From: Schizochytrium sp. CCTCC M209059
Lineage: Eukaryota; Sar; Bigyra; Thraustochytrida; Thraustochytriidae
DNA: 64,000 bases
NCBI GenBank assembly: GCA_000818945.1
Contig: KN805441.1
Location: forward strand, 102,151-166,150
Direction: 5' to 3'
This document shows positions 9,624-19,498 of this stretch, in pieces. Each line of letters begins with the position of its first letter. The stretch's first letter is position 1. Under the pieces are notes generated by a model. It made no database searches, was not told the origin of the DNA, and worked only from the letters and a program-made list of their open reading frames with translations. The position numbers were made by a program, and so were the translations under genes.

Positions 9624-10373
9624 CTACCTAATGGTCTTTATTTCGGACTCGACCGGCGCAGCGTGCGACTTTGTGAGCCGCAGACGATCGAATGTGAAAA
9701 TGCGCATGAACTCCTTGACCAGGCGCTCCTGCACTTCCATGCGCGATGGCGCAGCCACGCCGCTGCCGAGAAGAGCTTCGATGCTGGTCACGGAGAGCGC
9801 GGGATCGTCAATTCCACACGGCACAATTCGACTAAAGGCCTCGAGGTCGGTGGTGACGTTGAGCGCGAATCCATGCGAAGTGATCCAGCGACTTGCGTTG
9901 AGGCCAATCGCACAGACTTTGGCGTCGTCGACCCAAACGCCCGTGTACTCTTCCTTGCGCGAGCCCTCGAGCCCATAGGTGGCCAGCGTGGCGATAATGA
10001 CCTCCTCCACCTGCCGCATGTACCAGTGAAGGTCCTTGGTATGCGCGCGCAGGTCGAGGACAGGGTAGCCTACGATCTGCCCGGGTCCGTGAAAGGTGAC
10101 CTCCCCGCCGCGGTCGACTCGCACCAAGTCAAAGCCGCCATCGGCGACGCCAGAGAGCACGTTTGCCACATCGGCGGACCTCCCGAGCGTGTACACGGGT
10201 TCGTGCTCGAGCAGGAAGAGGCGGTCTCTGGGCATTTCGTGGCCCTCGCGCAGCGCCGCCAGCTTTGCGTTCATGGCCGCGCGCTGCAGGCCAAGGCCCT
10301 CTGCGTACGAGCAGCGTCCCGCCACGTGGACCAGCTCCAGGGCGCGTTGTGCGCCCCGCATCGCGCCCGCCAT
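9624..10373 (-). CDS. lipB: Lipoyl(octanoyl) transferase (LipB/LIPT2)
   Basis: 249 residues, a normal length for the family. RGGEVTFHGPGQIVGYPVLD is the diagnostic LipB motif; DDAKVCAIGL supplies the active-site Lys, and IVPCGIDDPALSVTS contains the catalytic Cys. The enzyme moves the octanoyl group from acyl carrier protein to lipoyl-dependent apoproteins, the first step of lipoate synthesis, in mitochondria in most eukaryotes. The first residues carry only a few Arg and are a weak targeting signal. M5 is an alternative start. Divergent from the COMMD6-like gene across about 380 bp. Confidence 0.95.
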   Translation of the reverse strand: MAGAMRGAQRALELVHVAGRCSYAEGLGLQRAAMNAKLAALREGHEMPRDRLFLLEHEPVYTLGRSADVANVLSGVADGGFDLVRVDRGGEVTFHGPGQIVGYPVLDLRAHTKDLHWYMRQVEEVIIATLATYGLEGSRKEEYTGVWVDDAKVCAIGLNASRWITSHGFALNVTTDLEAFSRIVPCGIDDPALSVTSIEALLGSGVAAPSRMEVQERLVKEFMRIFTFDRLRLTKSHAAPVESEIKTIR

Positions 10374-10409
10374 CGCTCCGTGCGGCGGGCTGCCGCGTGC
10401 TGTTCAGGT

Positions 10410-10439
10410 CTTGCCTTGCCTTGCCTTGCCTTGCCTTGC
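10410..10439. repeat. (CTTGC)6 microsatellite
   Basis: Six perfect pentanucleotide units upstream of lipB, followed by a short repeated GATGCTCTTCGTC motif to about 10490. Lies in the lipB/COMMD6-like divergent promoter. Confidence 0.9.
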
Positions 10440-10755
10440 TTACTTCTGCTCTTCGTCGACGATGCTCTTCGTCGATGCTCTTCGTGAACACCACATGCCA
10501 AACACGCAACCAACCTCGTTGGCGCGACGCGGACGGACCTCGCGACGCGCGCAGGCAGGCAAGAAGAAGACAGCAGGCAAGCGAGTTAGTCTCGCGCGCG
10601 AGGGAGAGCAGACTCTTTGTCGACGCTGAGAGCCTTGCGTATGGCGGCTGGGTTTCTCTCTTCTGGCACAAGATACACGACTTTTGCCAGCACAGAGCGC
10701 CGCCACCAGCGTCGCGTGCACGGGCACGGCGAGCGGAGGCCGGGGAGGAAAGAAG

Positions 10756-11001
10756 ATGGCGAGCGAGAGCGCGCTGATTTTGCGTGACTTTGATTGGTCG
10801 GTGCGGATCGTGCAGGCGAGTGACACGCTTGCAAATGTCGCGCAGCCGCTTGTCTCTCTGACGCTCTTTCTGCGCGACGGCGCGAGCGGTGAAGAAAGCA
10901 CGCGGATACTCGAGATGGACATCGAAGAGGCCAAGACCCTTCTTGCTGATCTGCAAAAGGTCGACGCCGAGCTTCGCAGGCAAGCCATCTCCACGTCATG
11001 A
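10756..11001 (+). CDS. COMM-domain protein, COMMD6-like
   Basis: 81 residues from the ATG at 10756 (aagATGGCG); an in-frame ATG at 10684 adds 24 low-complexity residues. Almost the whole protein is a COMM domain: FDWSVRIVQASDT, then PLVSLTLFLRD, then LEMDIEEAKTLLADL. This matches the order and spacing of human COMMD6, which is also about 85 residues with a bare COMM domain. COMMD proteins assemble into a decameric ring in the Commander complex, which with retriever and CCC recycles membrane cargo from endosomes. Ten COMMD paralogues usually coexist, so the others should be elsewhere in the genome. Confidence 0.8.
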   Translation: MASESALILRDFDWSVRIVQASDTLANVAQPLVSLTLFLRDGASGEESTRILEMDIEEAKTLLADLQKVDAELRRQAISTS

Positions 11002-11688
11002 CCAAGGCGTGAGTGTGTGTTAGAGTGTTTTTGTAGTTTAGAGGTGTGAACAATAACTTGAGCCAATTCCGTTGTAGCTTTTGATTTGCTCTTGCTGCTC
11101 GGCGAAGATCATGCTCTTGTACGCACAGCCGGATCCATCGCTTCTTCGATGGCGAAAGCAGACATCCATGTCGAGGGTGTGCTGGCTTCTCGCCTTTGGT
11201 ATCTTTTTGCCTTTGGAAGATAGGCCTGAAGGGCGGGCACCCCCAACTTCAAAGTTTCGCAACCACCATCAAGCCATTATCTGCTGCCTCTCTCTCGCGA
11301 TGGATCTAGGGATACCGTGTATCGTCGGCCACCGACACTGACGATGCGCTTCGTTCTTCCCTTCCTCCCCATCCCTTCCTTTCTTCCCTCTCCTTCTCTC
11401 CACTCTTGACGCATCGGTCTCCCGCGTATTTCATTTCCCGGGCCTGGCCAGCAATAATGGTAACAGCAACGTGTCATGTCCTTTCTCCCGAGTCCTTGAT
11501 CCCAAGCCCATTTCTGCGTGCCACAATCAACGTGTGCATGCATCACCATCGTCACGCCTTCGCTCGCGACTTCGATGACGCGTAAAGGCGCTCAAGCGCA
11601 GCCACCCAGCACTCGCTGGCCTCCGTAATCCTACTCCACAATAATCCTGGCCCGACCGCCCACCTCCGCGGTACTACTACTGCTATAG

Positions 11689-12027
11689 CAGCAAGCAACT
11701 TCCTTCCTTGTCACCTCCAATGGCATCGTCGAAAAGTCGTCGATCGCCGTCACCGTCGCGGCCCCCCGACCCTTCAACTTGTACGTGGAGGCCGTGCGCA
11801 TCACCATCCCTCCAAAACTCATCAATCGCATCCCCCCGCACCTTCAACCCGCCCGACGAGCGGCTCCACCGCCGTCCCTCCTCTACGAATTCGTCCATCG
11901 CCTTCGCGGCCCGAACCTGCGCGCGTATCGTATGGCATTCCCCTCGTCCTTCGTCATGGCGCCCATGGCCGCCTCCTCCGGCTCGTACACGAGGAGGCCG
12001 TCGCGCTATGGCGCGGGGCGGCCGTAG
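11689..12027 (+). pseudogene. Open frame without start codon, possible gene remnant or unrecognised exon
   Basis: This frame is open for about 112 codons after a TAG at 11686 and ends at TAG 12025-12027. Third positions are predominantly C or G and the translation is protein-like (FLVTSNGIVEKSSIAVTV, then LYVEAVRITIPPKLINRI), but no ATG precedes that segment. It could be a terminal exon of a spliced gene, a decayed gene, or chance. I do not recognise the family. The antisense frame is also open but has a less natural composition. Confidence 0.2.
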
Positions 12028-12360
12028 CAGGTCCTAGGCGCCGGCTACGGCCCGCCGGCGGGGGAGTGTGCGCCGCGCGAGGCGGAAACCCCTCGCGCCC
12101 GGCCTGCAATCCCGAACCTCCCAAGGCGCCTCGGCTCCGGGAGGGAACGTACGCGCCGCACGCCGCCGCGCCACGAGCGGCCCCGGGCGAGAGGCAGGCG
12201 GGCGCGCGCGGCCAAGCCCCGCGCCCAGCACGCCTTGCCTGCGAGACGCCGCAGACTCGCTCGCTCGCTCCTCGCCGCGGGCCCCGCGCACGCGCTCCCT
12301 CCCCGCGCGCTGCGTGCGCTTCGAGAGCGCGCCCGAGGTCAACTCAAGGCCGAGGTCGCG

Positions 12361-12390
12361 CACGTGCACGCGCACGTGCACGTGCACGTG
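12361..12390. promoter_or_regulatory. Cluster of four CACGTG (E-box/G-box) palindromes
   Basis: CACGTG occurs at 12361, 12373, 12379 and 12385, 47 bases or more before the ATG at 12437, and is followed by a GAGGTC hexamer repeat to about 12425. CACGTG is the core site of many bHLH and bZIP factors. It could equally be simple-repeat expansion in the leader. Confidence 0.35.
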
Positions 12391-12436
12391 CTCGAGGTCG
12401 AGGTTGAGGTCGAGGTCGAGGTCGCGCTCGGCAGCC

Positions 12437-14155
12437 ATGGGAAGCGATTCGCGGCGTGCGTCGCGGCGCGCTTCACGGCGCGCGAGCGCGAGCAAGAGCA
12501 AGGGCACGAGCAAGAGCAAGGGCAACGAGGAGGCGAGCAGCTTCACGGTGGAGGGCCTCTTCGACTACATCAACGAGTCCGCGGCCTCGCTGGCACGCGT
12601 GATCTCGCTGGAGCGCAAGGAAGACAACAAGCAGCATGACGAGGAGAGCGACAACCCCGGCGGCTGGGAGGCCGAGGACCTGCGGCCGCGCACCATGTCA
12701 GTCCACGCGAGCATCAAGAATCGCAAGTCCGGACAGCGTGTACGCTTCCACACCGAGGTCGAGGTCTTTCCGCTGCCCTCCGAAGAGGGCCAGGACGCCT
12801 GGCTCAGCCGGCGCGGCCATTGGGGCGCAGCGCCCGAGGAAGACAGATACTGGAGCAAGTCCACGAATAGCTTCAAGCCCAGCAAGGACCCCGTCGCCCA
12901 CCCGAGCGGGGAGAGCAGCAGCGACGAGGAAGGCCGTGTCCTTGATCACACGCGCGACCACCGGGATTCGGTCTTGGGGAGTTTCTGGGAGACCATCAAA
13001 CCTCTGTTCCAGCTCCCCGACAGGTCAGCGACGTCGTCCACGAATGGATCGAGCGACGATCTTGACCTCGAGGTAGAAATTGAGCTCGTGGAAGGTGATG
13101 GCCTCGACACGCAGAACGACGGCGAAGACCGAGACGAAGACAGCGTGGGGGACACCGATCTTGTCGACGACTGTGTCGACAAGGACGACGTGCGTGAACG
13201 GCGACGTCGCGAGCAAAAGAGCGTGGCACACGCGTCCAAGCTGCCGTGGTCAAAGTCGCTCAGCAAACGCAGCAGCGTCGAGAGAAAAGGAAATGCGGGC
13301 GCGAGCCAAGCTGCTGCTATGCCCGGTGTCGACCAGGTGTATCCGCCCACTCGCAAGCGGTTTGCATACAAAATTCCGAGCGAAGAGCGCCGTGCCAGGG
13401 CGGCTGACGAAGTTCTCAAGTCCCATGTGCTTGGGGGAAAGCTTTCGGGCTCTCAGGCTTCTGCGGCCGCATCCGCAGGCAAGGTATTGGTCTTGCGAGG
13501 CCCTGACGGCGTAGCGTTTGGTGCTGCAGTCAAGCGCAAGGTACAGCTCAAGACGAGTAAAAAGTCCAAGACAAAACATTCGCGACCGAAAGCTCCAGAG
13601 GGGCTGTATCAGCGACGTCGTCGCCGTCGCGGCGAAACGCTTGCTCGCGGTCGCCGCGGTAAATCCGCAAAGAAACGCCCAAGCCTTCGTAGCCCAGGCA
13701 TTGGCTTCAGTATGCGGCCTCGCTACATTTTCATCTTCTTTGTATTGCCTCTTATTCTCATTGGCGTGGACGACATGGCTCCCTTTTTTGAGGACACGTG
13801 GTACTTTTTGACGCACTCCAATGAGGACTACAAGGTGCGCATGTCTCAGCCAAAGTCCATTCCTATTTGGCTGCGTATCTTTTATCCGACCTTGCGGCCC
13901 GAGTCGCAAGTTCTGAAAAATACATTGCGCATGGGCTCCTTTGTCATTGAATTTGGAGGTCTGCTCGTGCTGCTTCAGTTCGTGTACCAATTGGTAAACT
14001 TATTCCGTGTTGGCCAGTCCGTTATTGAAGTGCACGTTTCGGATGCCGAGGACTCGGATGAAGAGTCCGATTACGACGACTCGGACGAGAGTGACAGCAG
14101 TCAAGGCCAAGATTACTCTTATCTGTTCAAGTGGCAACCGCCCCACCACGCGTAG
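12437..14155 (+). CDS. Unknown acidic protein with two C-terminal membrane segments
   Basis: 572 residues from ATG 12437 (gccATGG). The frame stays open 123 codons upstream, but that part is GC-rich repeat-derived leader. The N-terminal ~430 residues are polar and disordered: an Arg/Ala/Ser repeat (ASRRASRRAS), a helical patch near residue 40 (EGLFDYINESAASLARVI), and acidic stretches. A basic block (YQRRRRRRGE) precedes two hydrophobic segments, IFIFFVLPLILIGV and IEFGGLLVLLQFVYQLV, separated by ~65 residues. The tail is Asp/Glu/Ser-rich. The layout suggests a membrane protein with a large cytosolic N-terminus. I do not recognise a family. It converges with the OSCA-like gene. Confidence 0.75.
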   Translation: MGSDSRRASRRASRRASASKSKGTSKSKGNEEASSFTVEGLFDYINESAASLARVISLERKEDNKQHDEESDNPGGWEAEDLRPRTMSVHASIKNRKSGQRVRFHTEVEVFPLPSEEGQDAWLSRRGHWGAAPEEDRYWSKSTNSFKPSKDPVAHPSGESSSDEEGRVLDHTRDHRDSVLGSFWETIKPLFQLPDRSATSSTNGSSDDLDLEVEIELVEGDGLDTQNDGEDRDEDSVGDTDLVDDCVDKDDVRERRRREQKSVAHASKLPWSKSLSKRSSVERKGNAGASQAAAMPGVDQVYPPTRKRFAYKIPSEERRARAADEVLKSHVLGGKLSGSQASAAASAGKVLVLRGPDGVAFGAAVKRKVQLKTSKKSKTKHSRPKAPEGLYQRRRRRRGETLARGRRGKSAKKRPSLRSPGIGFSMRPRYIFIFFVLPLILIGVDDMAPFFEDTWYFLTHSNEDYKVRMSQPKSIPIWLRIFYPTLRPESQVLKNTLRMGSFVIEFGGLLVLLQFVYQLVNLFRVGQSVIEVHVSDAEDSDEESDYDDSDESDSSQGQDYSYLFKWQPPHHA

Positions 14156-14234
14156 CCGCGGCGGGCGGGCGCTCTACACGGCACGGTTTTTCTCTCGTTT
14201 CTGATCTGACTGAACATTTATAGATCCTTTAACC

Positions 14235-14286
14235 CAACGCAACGCAACGCAACGCAACGCAACGCAACGCAACGCAACGCAACGCA
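14235..14286. repeat. (CAACG)n microsatellite
   Basis: About ten perfect pentamer units between two convergent genes. Confidence 0.95.
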
Positions 14287-14423
14287 AATCAAAGATGGTA
14301 TTGTATTTCAGTCTGCTTGTATAAAACAAATTAAACGTCTTACTGCTCAAAAGAAGACGTCGCAAACAAAGCGCTCCAGGCCGAGCCGTGACCAAAATGG
14401 CTTTACTCTGACCGTGTGCACAA

Positions 14424-17400
14424 TCAAGCATGTTCTAAAAGGGAAGAAGCGTGATCGACACCGTCGTCGTCAAACGTCTCGTCACCATTGTCTTTCTCTT
14501 CCGACTGCATTTGCGAGTCTTCATCCTGCATCTGGGTCTCGGATGCTGAACCATGTTGTGAGCTCTCGCCCCGCGGCAATGAAAACGAAGACGAGTATTT
14601 GCGTAAAAACGTTGAGGGCCTAAACGATCTGCAGAGGGAATGTGCGTACGCCAAATAAGAGAGATCAGTCTGGCCAGGCTGCGAGTCGTCCGACGTCCTT
14701 GCGAGCTCAGGATCAAAGAGGAATTTGGCCCGGCGTCGCAGCTGCTTTTCAGTAACAAAGGGCTGGTCTGCAAAGCCAGCGCCTACAATCATGCCTTCGT
14801 CATTGTATTTGTCCACCATGAAGACGTAAAGAGCATCTGAGGCAGTGTAGATAAACAGCGCAAAAAGAAGCAAAAGCTGCACGGGCGTTCCGCGAATGAC
14901 CTGCGTTCCGGGCACGGCCATCGAGCCGTCCGCATCAGACACCACGGTGCAGCCGCGCGGATGCTGACCCGCAGCCATGGGCAGGATCTCGTTGCTCACG
15001 CACACGTACGAGGCAAAGTAGCCAATCGTACCAATCTGGTAAAGCAAGAGAGGAATGGGTAGATAGCGGACAGCAGCGCGTCCAATGCGACAGCGTGGCA
15101 CGGAATGGCTCTTGTCGCGTCCATAGACATGGTTAAGCTGATACTCGTCGACACAAATCTTGACGAAAAAGTACGCCACACCAAACGGCAAGATGATAGG
15201 TACCGAGGTAGAAAAGACTACAACCAGGACCAGCACAGAAAGAAAGGTGGCGTACTCGCTACCGAACTCAAAGGTCGATACTCGATCCAAATGCGGACGT
15301 TCCGATTCATGACTTTGCCATGGGCACCGCAGCCGACCATTCAACATGCAATGCGACATGATCGACGAAAGGTCAATGAGCTGGAAGGCGGCGCCGACGA
15401 GCGTCTGCGTGATAATGTACGTAAGCGTAAAGGCTCCAGACGTGACCACAAAAACCTGACCCAGTAGTGCAAATGGGCTGGCGTCCTTTGACACGAGCGA
15501 GCCAACAAAGCTCTCGAGCGACTTGAAGGCCAACGCAGGAATAAAGAGAGTGTTAAGGAGTAGGAACCAAAAGGTTTTGCGCAGCGACGATTTCTCCTGC
15601 TGCGAGTACGTGTAATGCGGTTCCCACTTGCCCAGCGCCGAGACAACGAACATGAGCATGTTGTTGACTATCACAATAAAGAGCTCGGGCACAAAAACAA
15701 AGATAAAGGCTGCCAGACCCGGATGATGCTCGTTGAGGCTGTCCATCTTGGCCAGCCACCACGACTCCACGTCTGGGTCATCCTCTGAACCCGTGGACTT
15801 GCCCATGTGCGACAAAAGACCGAGAACGGACGCGGGCATAGAGAGCGCAACGAGGACAATAAAGATGAGCACGTTGACGAGGATCATGCGCATCATATAG
15901 ACTCGGCTGTCCAAATGCAGAGACTCCCAAATGAGGTCATGTGGGTCTGGAGATGGTACCGCCTCCCAGTCGTACATATGCGCACGCTCAATTTCGGCGT
16001 GCAGAGACTCGACTTGCGCGAGCAGCTTGATTGAAGAGAGCCTTCGAATCGGCATCGGCGGGAACGACCGCGTATCCTCGGGCTCAGCCAGCTCACCCTT
16101 GTCGTTGCCGTTGTCGTTGCCGTTGCCGTTGTCATTGTCAATGTCATCAGAGCGCTGATGGGCCGCGCGCTCCAGAGCAACCTTGGCGGCGCCTTGTTCG
16201 AATTTTACCTTTGACTCGATGGCAAGCCGAATGGACTTGCGTCGTTCAATCGGATCTGCAAACGCTGCGGCCAGATCAGCGCTCGCAAACGTGATGATGC
16301 ACTTTCCGGAGTGCCGTGCTTGCAAGGTTGCCTCAAGTCGCCGCAGATCTCGGAGCTCCTGCTCCATGACTGACACGAGGTCCCAGCCGCGCGAACTCGG
16401 TGTTGACTCCAAAAGGCTTGCACGTGCACTTGCGTCCTCGTCCTCGTCTTCCTCATCCTCCTCGTCGTCTTCATCCTCGATGCGGTCGCCATCCGTCACG
16501 GAACTTCCAAGCGACGAAAGGTCTACTTCGGGGTCCTGGTGCAAGTTTGCGGTCGCTTGAGGGGGCAAAGAAGCTTCCGGTTCGCTTTCGGTTACAAGGA
16601 TCTCCGCGTCAACGCTGGAGGGAGGAGCTTCAACGTCGTCCTCAACTTTAGTCTCGCTGTCTTCAGCAGGGCGGCCGACGCGTCGTCGCCGACGACCTCT
16701 CTCAAGGTCCCCAATCTCAAAATGGAGCCATTCTGCGCTTCGGACATTGCGATTGGTCTTGGCATTTTCGAGATCCTCATCATCTTCTTGCTTTGCCCTT
16801 GCATAGTCTCCTGTGAGAGGACTGGTGCCCTTGTGCAGCGCGCGGGCTTCTCGCTTGGTGAGCTTCGCGGAGCGCACTGTGGCTACGGCCTTGTTGAATG
16901 CGGCAGCAGCTTGCGGGTGCCGAAAGCTCGTTTTGGCAGCGAATTGCCGCAAGGTGCGCAAGTCTTGTTCAATTTGTTGGACGCGGCGCTCCACACGCGA
17001 CGCCTCAGTATTGTCCATAATCACAATAACGTTGCTCACCTGCCCAGGGTACAGAATACCGAGAAGTCGCTTTGTTTCCTTTTCGCCAAGGTCCTCGGGA
17101 AATTTGGACTTGATAAAGACAGAGGCATCCCACATGTCCAAGGAGCGTGCGCCAATCACGCCGTGTTTCCAGGACCATTGCACGTGCTGGCGGCAACGAC
17201 TGACGTACCGAAAGTACAAGAATGAAAACACAAAGAGACTCGCCGTATGGACCCACAAAAGGGGCGAGTGTTTGCGCAAGTGCTGAATGGTCGAACGCGT
17301 AAAGTCCAGCGTGACCGTTTCGTCACCGGCCGAAAGATGCAACGGAAGAAGCACAGAGCACCCCACCACTGTCATCATGGCGACGAGAACTGCCGTCTCT

Positions 17401-18632
17401 CGATGAATGGAGAGGTACAGCGCCCCCTCACTGCCCAAGTTCTCAAGGTCCTCACCACGACAGTGCCGTAAGCGCACCATGTTATAAAATGCTGCGCGAA
17501 GCTGCGACCACGCCAAGGAGAAACCCTTGTGAAGCTTTCCGTATGTTGTGCTTTCGTCCTGCACAGCATGTGTGTAATAACCAATGGCCGTAGTCGTTGC
17601 AACAGGCAAAAAGATCACCAAGCCGAATAAGCAAACCACGCCGATGGAATTCCATCCCTGAGGTGGTTCAAACGCGTGCGAGTGCTGCAGATTTGATGTG
17701 GTAGCGTCGATAGCCAGCGTCTGCGTGGTCTGCCCGCCGCCGGTGCTATTTGAGATGACATAGACACCTTCACCGATCGCATTTCCGGCGGTGGGCGCCA
17801 AAGTTGCAGCGATGATCTGGGTTGCCTCTTGGACGGCTTGCGCAATCGTTGGAGCTAGCGCAATCGTTGGAGCGATGGCAAGATCTGCTCCACCGCTTGC
17901 GATGGAAGGGGGAAACGTTGGCACAGCATTCGCATCTGGAAAGATCTCGGCACTCGTTGTTGGCGGGCTGGACTCTTGCGGCGTTTCAGGCTCGCTTGAA
18001 ATGATCGGAGGATTCGTCGGCACAGATTGCGAAGGCGGTGATGTCGTCATTGTTGTTGATGTCGTCGACGTATCTGCTGGGATGGCTGTTGTCGCATCTG
18101 TAGGCGACGCAGGGGCGGTCTCCGCGATGGTCGGCGGTGGTGAGGCACCATTCGTCTCGGGTGGGGCAGAGTTTCCTCCGAGTGTCGGCGGGGCTGTCGC
18201 GACTCCCGTCGCAGGCGGGGCGGACTTGGGCTCTTTGGTTGAACTTCCAATCTTTACGCTTGACACGAACTCCTGCACCTTTTGCTTGGGCGCCGGCACC
18301 GGCGCCGCAGCCGGTACCGCTGCTGGCTCCGCAGACGTTTCCGGCGCTGCTGGAGCTGGAGCTGGAGCTGGAGCTGGAGCTTGAGCTGGAGCTTGAGCTG
18401 GAGCTTGAGCTGCTGCTGGCTCTGCAGAGATTTCCGGCGATGTTGCTGTTGCTGCTGCAACCTGCGGGACCTGCGTCTGCGCGTCTTGCCCCGCCGTGCG
18501 CTCGCTCGCGGCCACCTGGACGAGCCGTGGCGTGACATTTTCCTCTCCCGCATCCTCCTCCAGCGTCGCGCCGTCTTTGCCCGGCCGCATGGCGCCTCCC
18601 TCCTCCTCCTCCTCCTCCCCCTCAGGCGCCAT
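14424..18632 (-). CDS. OSCA/TMEM63 (CSC1-like) mechanosensitive cation channel
   Basis: 1402 residues from M at 18632; the open frame runs 65 codons further up through a (TTTGC)n repeat, so I reject the longer start. The N-terminal ~300 residues are Pro/Ala/Thr-rich with an (AP)n run from an AGCTGG hexamer repeat. A first membrane segment (GVVCLFGLVIFLPVATTT) precedes the large cytosolic loop, which has KFPEDLGEKET and VIVIMDNTEAS and a long acidic insert. The 7TM block includes MPASVLGLLSHMG, ITQTLVGAAFQLIDL and PFGVAYFFVKICVDEYQL, the family hallmarks. OSCA/TMEM63 proteins are osmotically or mechanically gated Ca2+-permeable channels. Members are usually 700-800 residues, so this one is unusually long. 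A likely role is osmosensing. Confidence 0.88.
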   Translation of the reverse strand: MAPEGEEEEEEGGAMRPGKDGATLEEDAGEENVTPRLVQVAASERTAGQDAQTQVPQVAAATATSPEISAEPAAAQAPAQAPAQAPAPAPAPAPAAPETSAEPAAVPAAAPVPAPKQKVQEFVSSVKIGSSTKEPKSAPPATGVATAPPTLGGNSAPPETNGASPPPTIAETAPASPTDATTAIPADTSTTSTTMTTSPPSQSVPTNPPIISSEPETPQESSPPTTSAEIFPDANAVPTFPPSIASGGADLAIAPTIALAPTIAQAVQEATQIIAATLAPTAGNAIGEGVYVISNSTGGGQTTQTLAIDATTSNLQHSHAFEPPQGWNSIGVVCLFGLVIFLPVATTTAIGYYTHAVQDESTTYGKLHKGFSLAWSQLRAAFYNMVRLRHCRGEDLENLGSEGALYLSIHRETAVLVAMMTVVGCSVLLPLHLSAGDETVTLDFTRSTIQHLRKHSPLLWVHTASLFVFSFLYFRYVSRCRQHVQWSWKHGVIGARSLDMWDASVFIKSKFPEDLGEKETKRLLGILYPGQVSNVIVIMDNTEASRVERRVQQIEQDLRTLRQFAAKTSFRHPQAAAAFNKAVATVRSAKLTKREARALHKGTSPLTGDYARAKQEDDEDLENAKTNRNVRSAEWLHFEIGDLERGRRRRRVGRPAEDSETKVEDDVEAPPSSVDAEILVTESEPEASLPPQATANLHQDPEVDLSSLGSSVTDGDRIEDEDDEEDEEDEDEDASARASLLESTPSSRGWDLVSVMEQELRDLRRLEATLQARHSGKCIITFASADLAAAFADPIERRKSIRLAIESKVKFEQGAAKVALERAAHQRSDDIDNDNGNGNDNGNDKGELAEPEDTRSFPPMPIRRLSSIKLLAQVESLHAEIERAHMYDWEAVPSPDPHDLIWESLHLDSRVYMMRMILVNVLIFIVLVALSMPASVLGLLSHMGKSTGSEDDPDVESWWLAKMDSLNEHHPGLAAFIFVFVPELFIVIVNNMLMFVVSALGKWEPHYTYSQQEKSSLRKTFWFLLLNTLFIPALAFKSLESFVGSLVSKDASPFALLGQVFVVTSGAFTLTYIITQTLVGAAFQLIDLSSIMSHCMLNGRLRCPWQSHESERPHLDRVSTFEFGSEYATFLSVLVLVVVFSTSVPIILPFGVAYFFVKICVDEYQLNHVYGRDKSHSVPRCRIGRAAVRYLPIPLLLYQIGTIGYFASYVCVSNEILPMAAGQHPRGCTVVSDADGSMAVPGTQVIRGTPVQLLLLFALFIYTASDALYVFMVDKYNDEGMIVGAGFADQPFVTEKQLRRRAKFLFDPELARTSDDSQPGQTDLSYLAYAHSLCRSFRPSTFLRKYSSSFSLPRGESSQHGSASETQMQDEDSQMQSEEKDNGDETFDDDGVDHASSLLEHA

Positions 18633-19498
18633 CAACGGCCGCGCGCGCAGACCCGACCCGCGCAAAGATTGCGGCTTTGCTTCGCCTTGCTTTGCTTTGC
18701 TTTGCTTTGCTTTGCTTTGCCCGCGCCCAACGCGACCGTCTCGGAGCGGGTCTCGGGCTCTTTCTTTCTTCCTTTCTTGTCGCTCTTCTCTTCTTCTCCC
18801 TCCTCCTTTTCTTCGCACAGCCGGCACCCCGGATTTCCGGGTTCCCCCCCTGCGCTTTTTCCGCGGCGCCTGTCTCGGCCGGCTCCTGCGGCGGCAAGGC
18901 CGCGCGCAAGTGCGCTATGGCGGCGCGCGAATGCGCTATGGCGCCGATCCGCACTTGCGCCGCGCGCGATTCCCGACTTGCGCCGTCGCGCCCAGCTCGC
19001 GGTCAGTCAACCGTGCAGGCGCAGGCAGCCAGTCGCCTGCGCCGCCTCGACTCGTCGCGCCCGGCCCGCGGCTCCTGCCGCTGCGGATGCCGCCGTCGCG
19101 GATGCCGCGTCTCCGTGCCTTGCCGTCCGTGCCTCGCCGTCCGTGCCTCGCCGTGCCTGAAGTGATGTGCTGTGACGGGATGCTATCATGGGGCACCGTC
19201 GAGGACCTTGCATGACGCACCTGCGCGGTTCCAACGTGCAGCAAAACCTGGACAAGCGCAGCGCGACGAACCAGACTCGCGCCACCTGGATCGCGGCGGC
19301 CATCGCCAGCCCGCGGCGAGCTCGGAGCGGCAGCAGCAGCGGAAGGAGGAGGGAAGTACTCTCGCTGCTGGTCGCTGGATTGCGCAGCGTCTGCCAGCGC
19401 GGCCCAGTCCAGGTTCGGTCGCTGCCACCTCAACGCGACGCCGAGGGAGCTCCTTGGCGACGCGCGAGCCCAAGAGACAAACGCCGACGGGGAGCGAG
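18633..19498. other. Divergent promoter region, OSCA-like and alpha/beta-hydrolase genes
   Basis: 866 bases, very GC-rich. Contains (TTTGC)6 at about 18687-18720, repeated GCGCTATGGCG elements near 18912-18945, and repeated CCGTCCGTGCCTCGCCGT units near 19118-19160. Open frames here are composition artefacts. Confidence 0.5.
18687..18720. repeat. (TTTGC)6 microsatellite
   Basis: Perfect pentanucleotide run upstream of the OSCA-like start, on the side of the divergent promoter nearest that gene. Confidence 0.9.

Larger units (their letters stand above)
11002..12436. other. Intergenic region of 1.4 kb with one doubtful ORF
   Basis: Between the COMMD6-like gene and the two-TM protein. The first ~600 bases are moderately AT-rich and unremarkable. 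From 11689 to 12027 one plus-strand frame is open with strong C at third positions (listed separately). From about 12040 the DNA is very GC-rich leader, ending in CACGTG and GAGGTC repeats. Confidence 0.5.
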
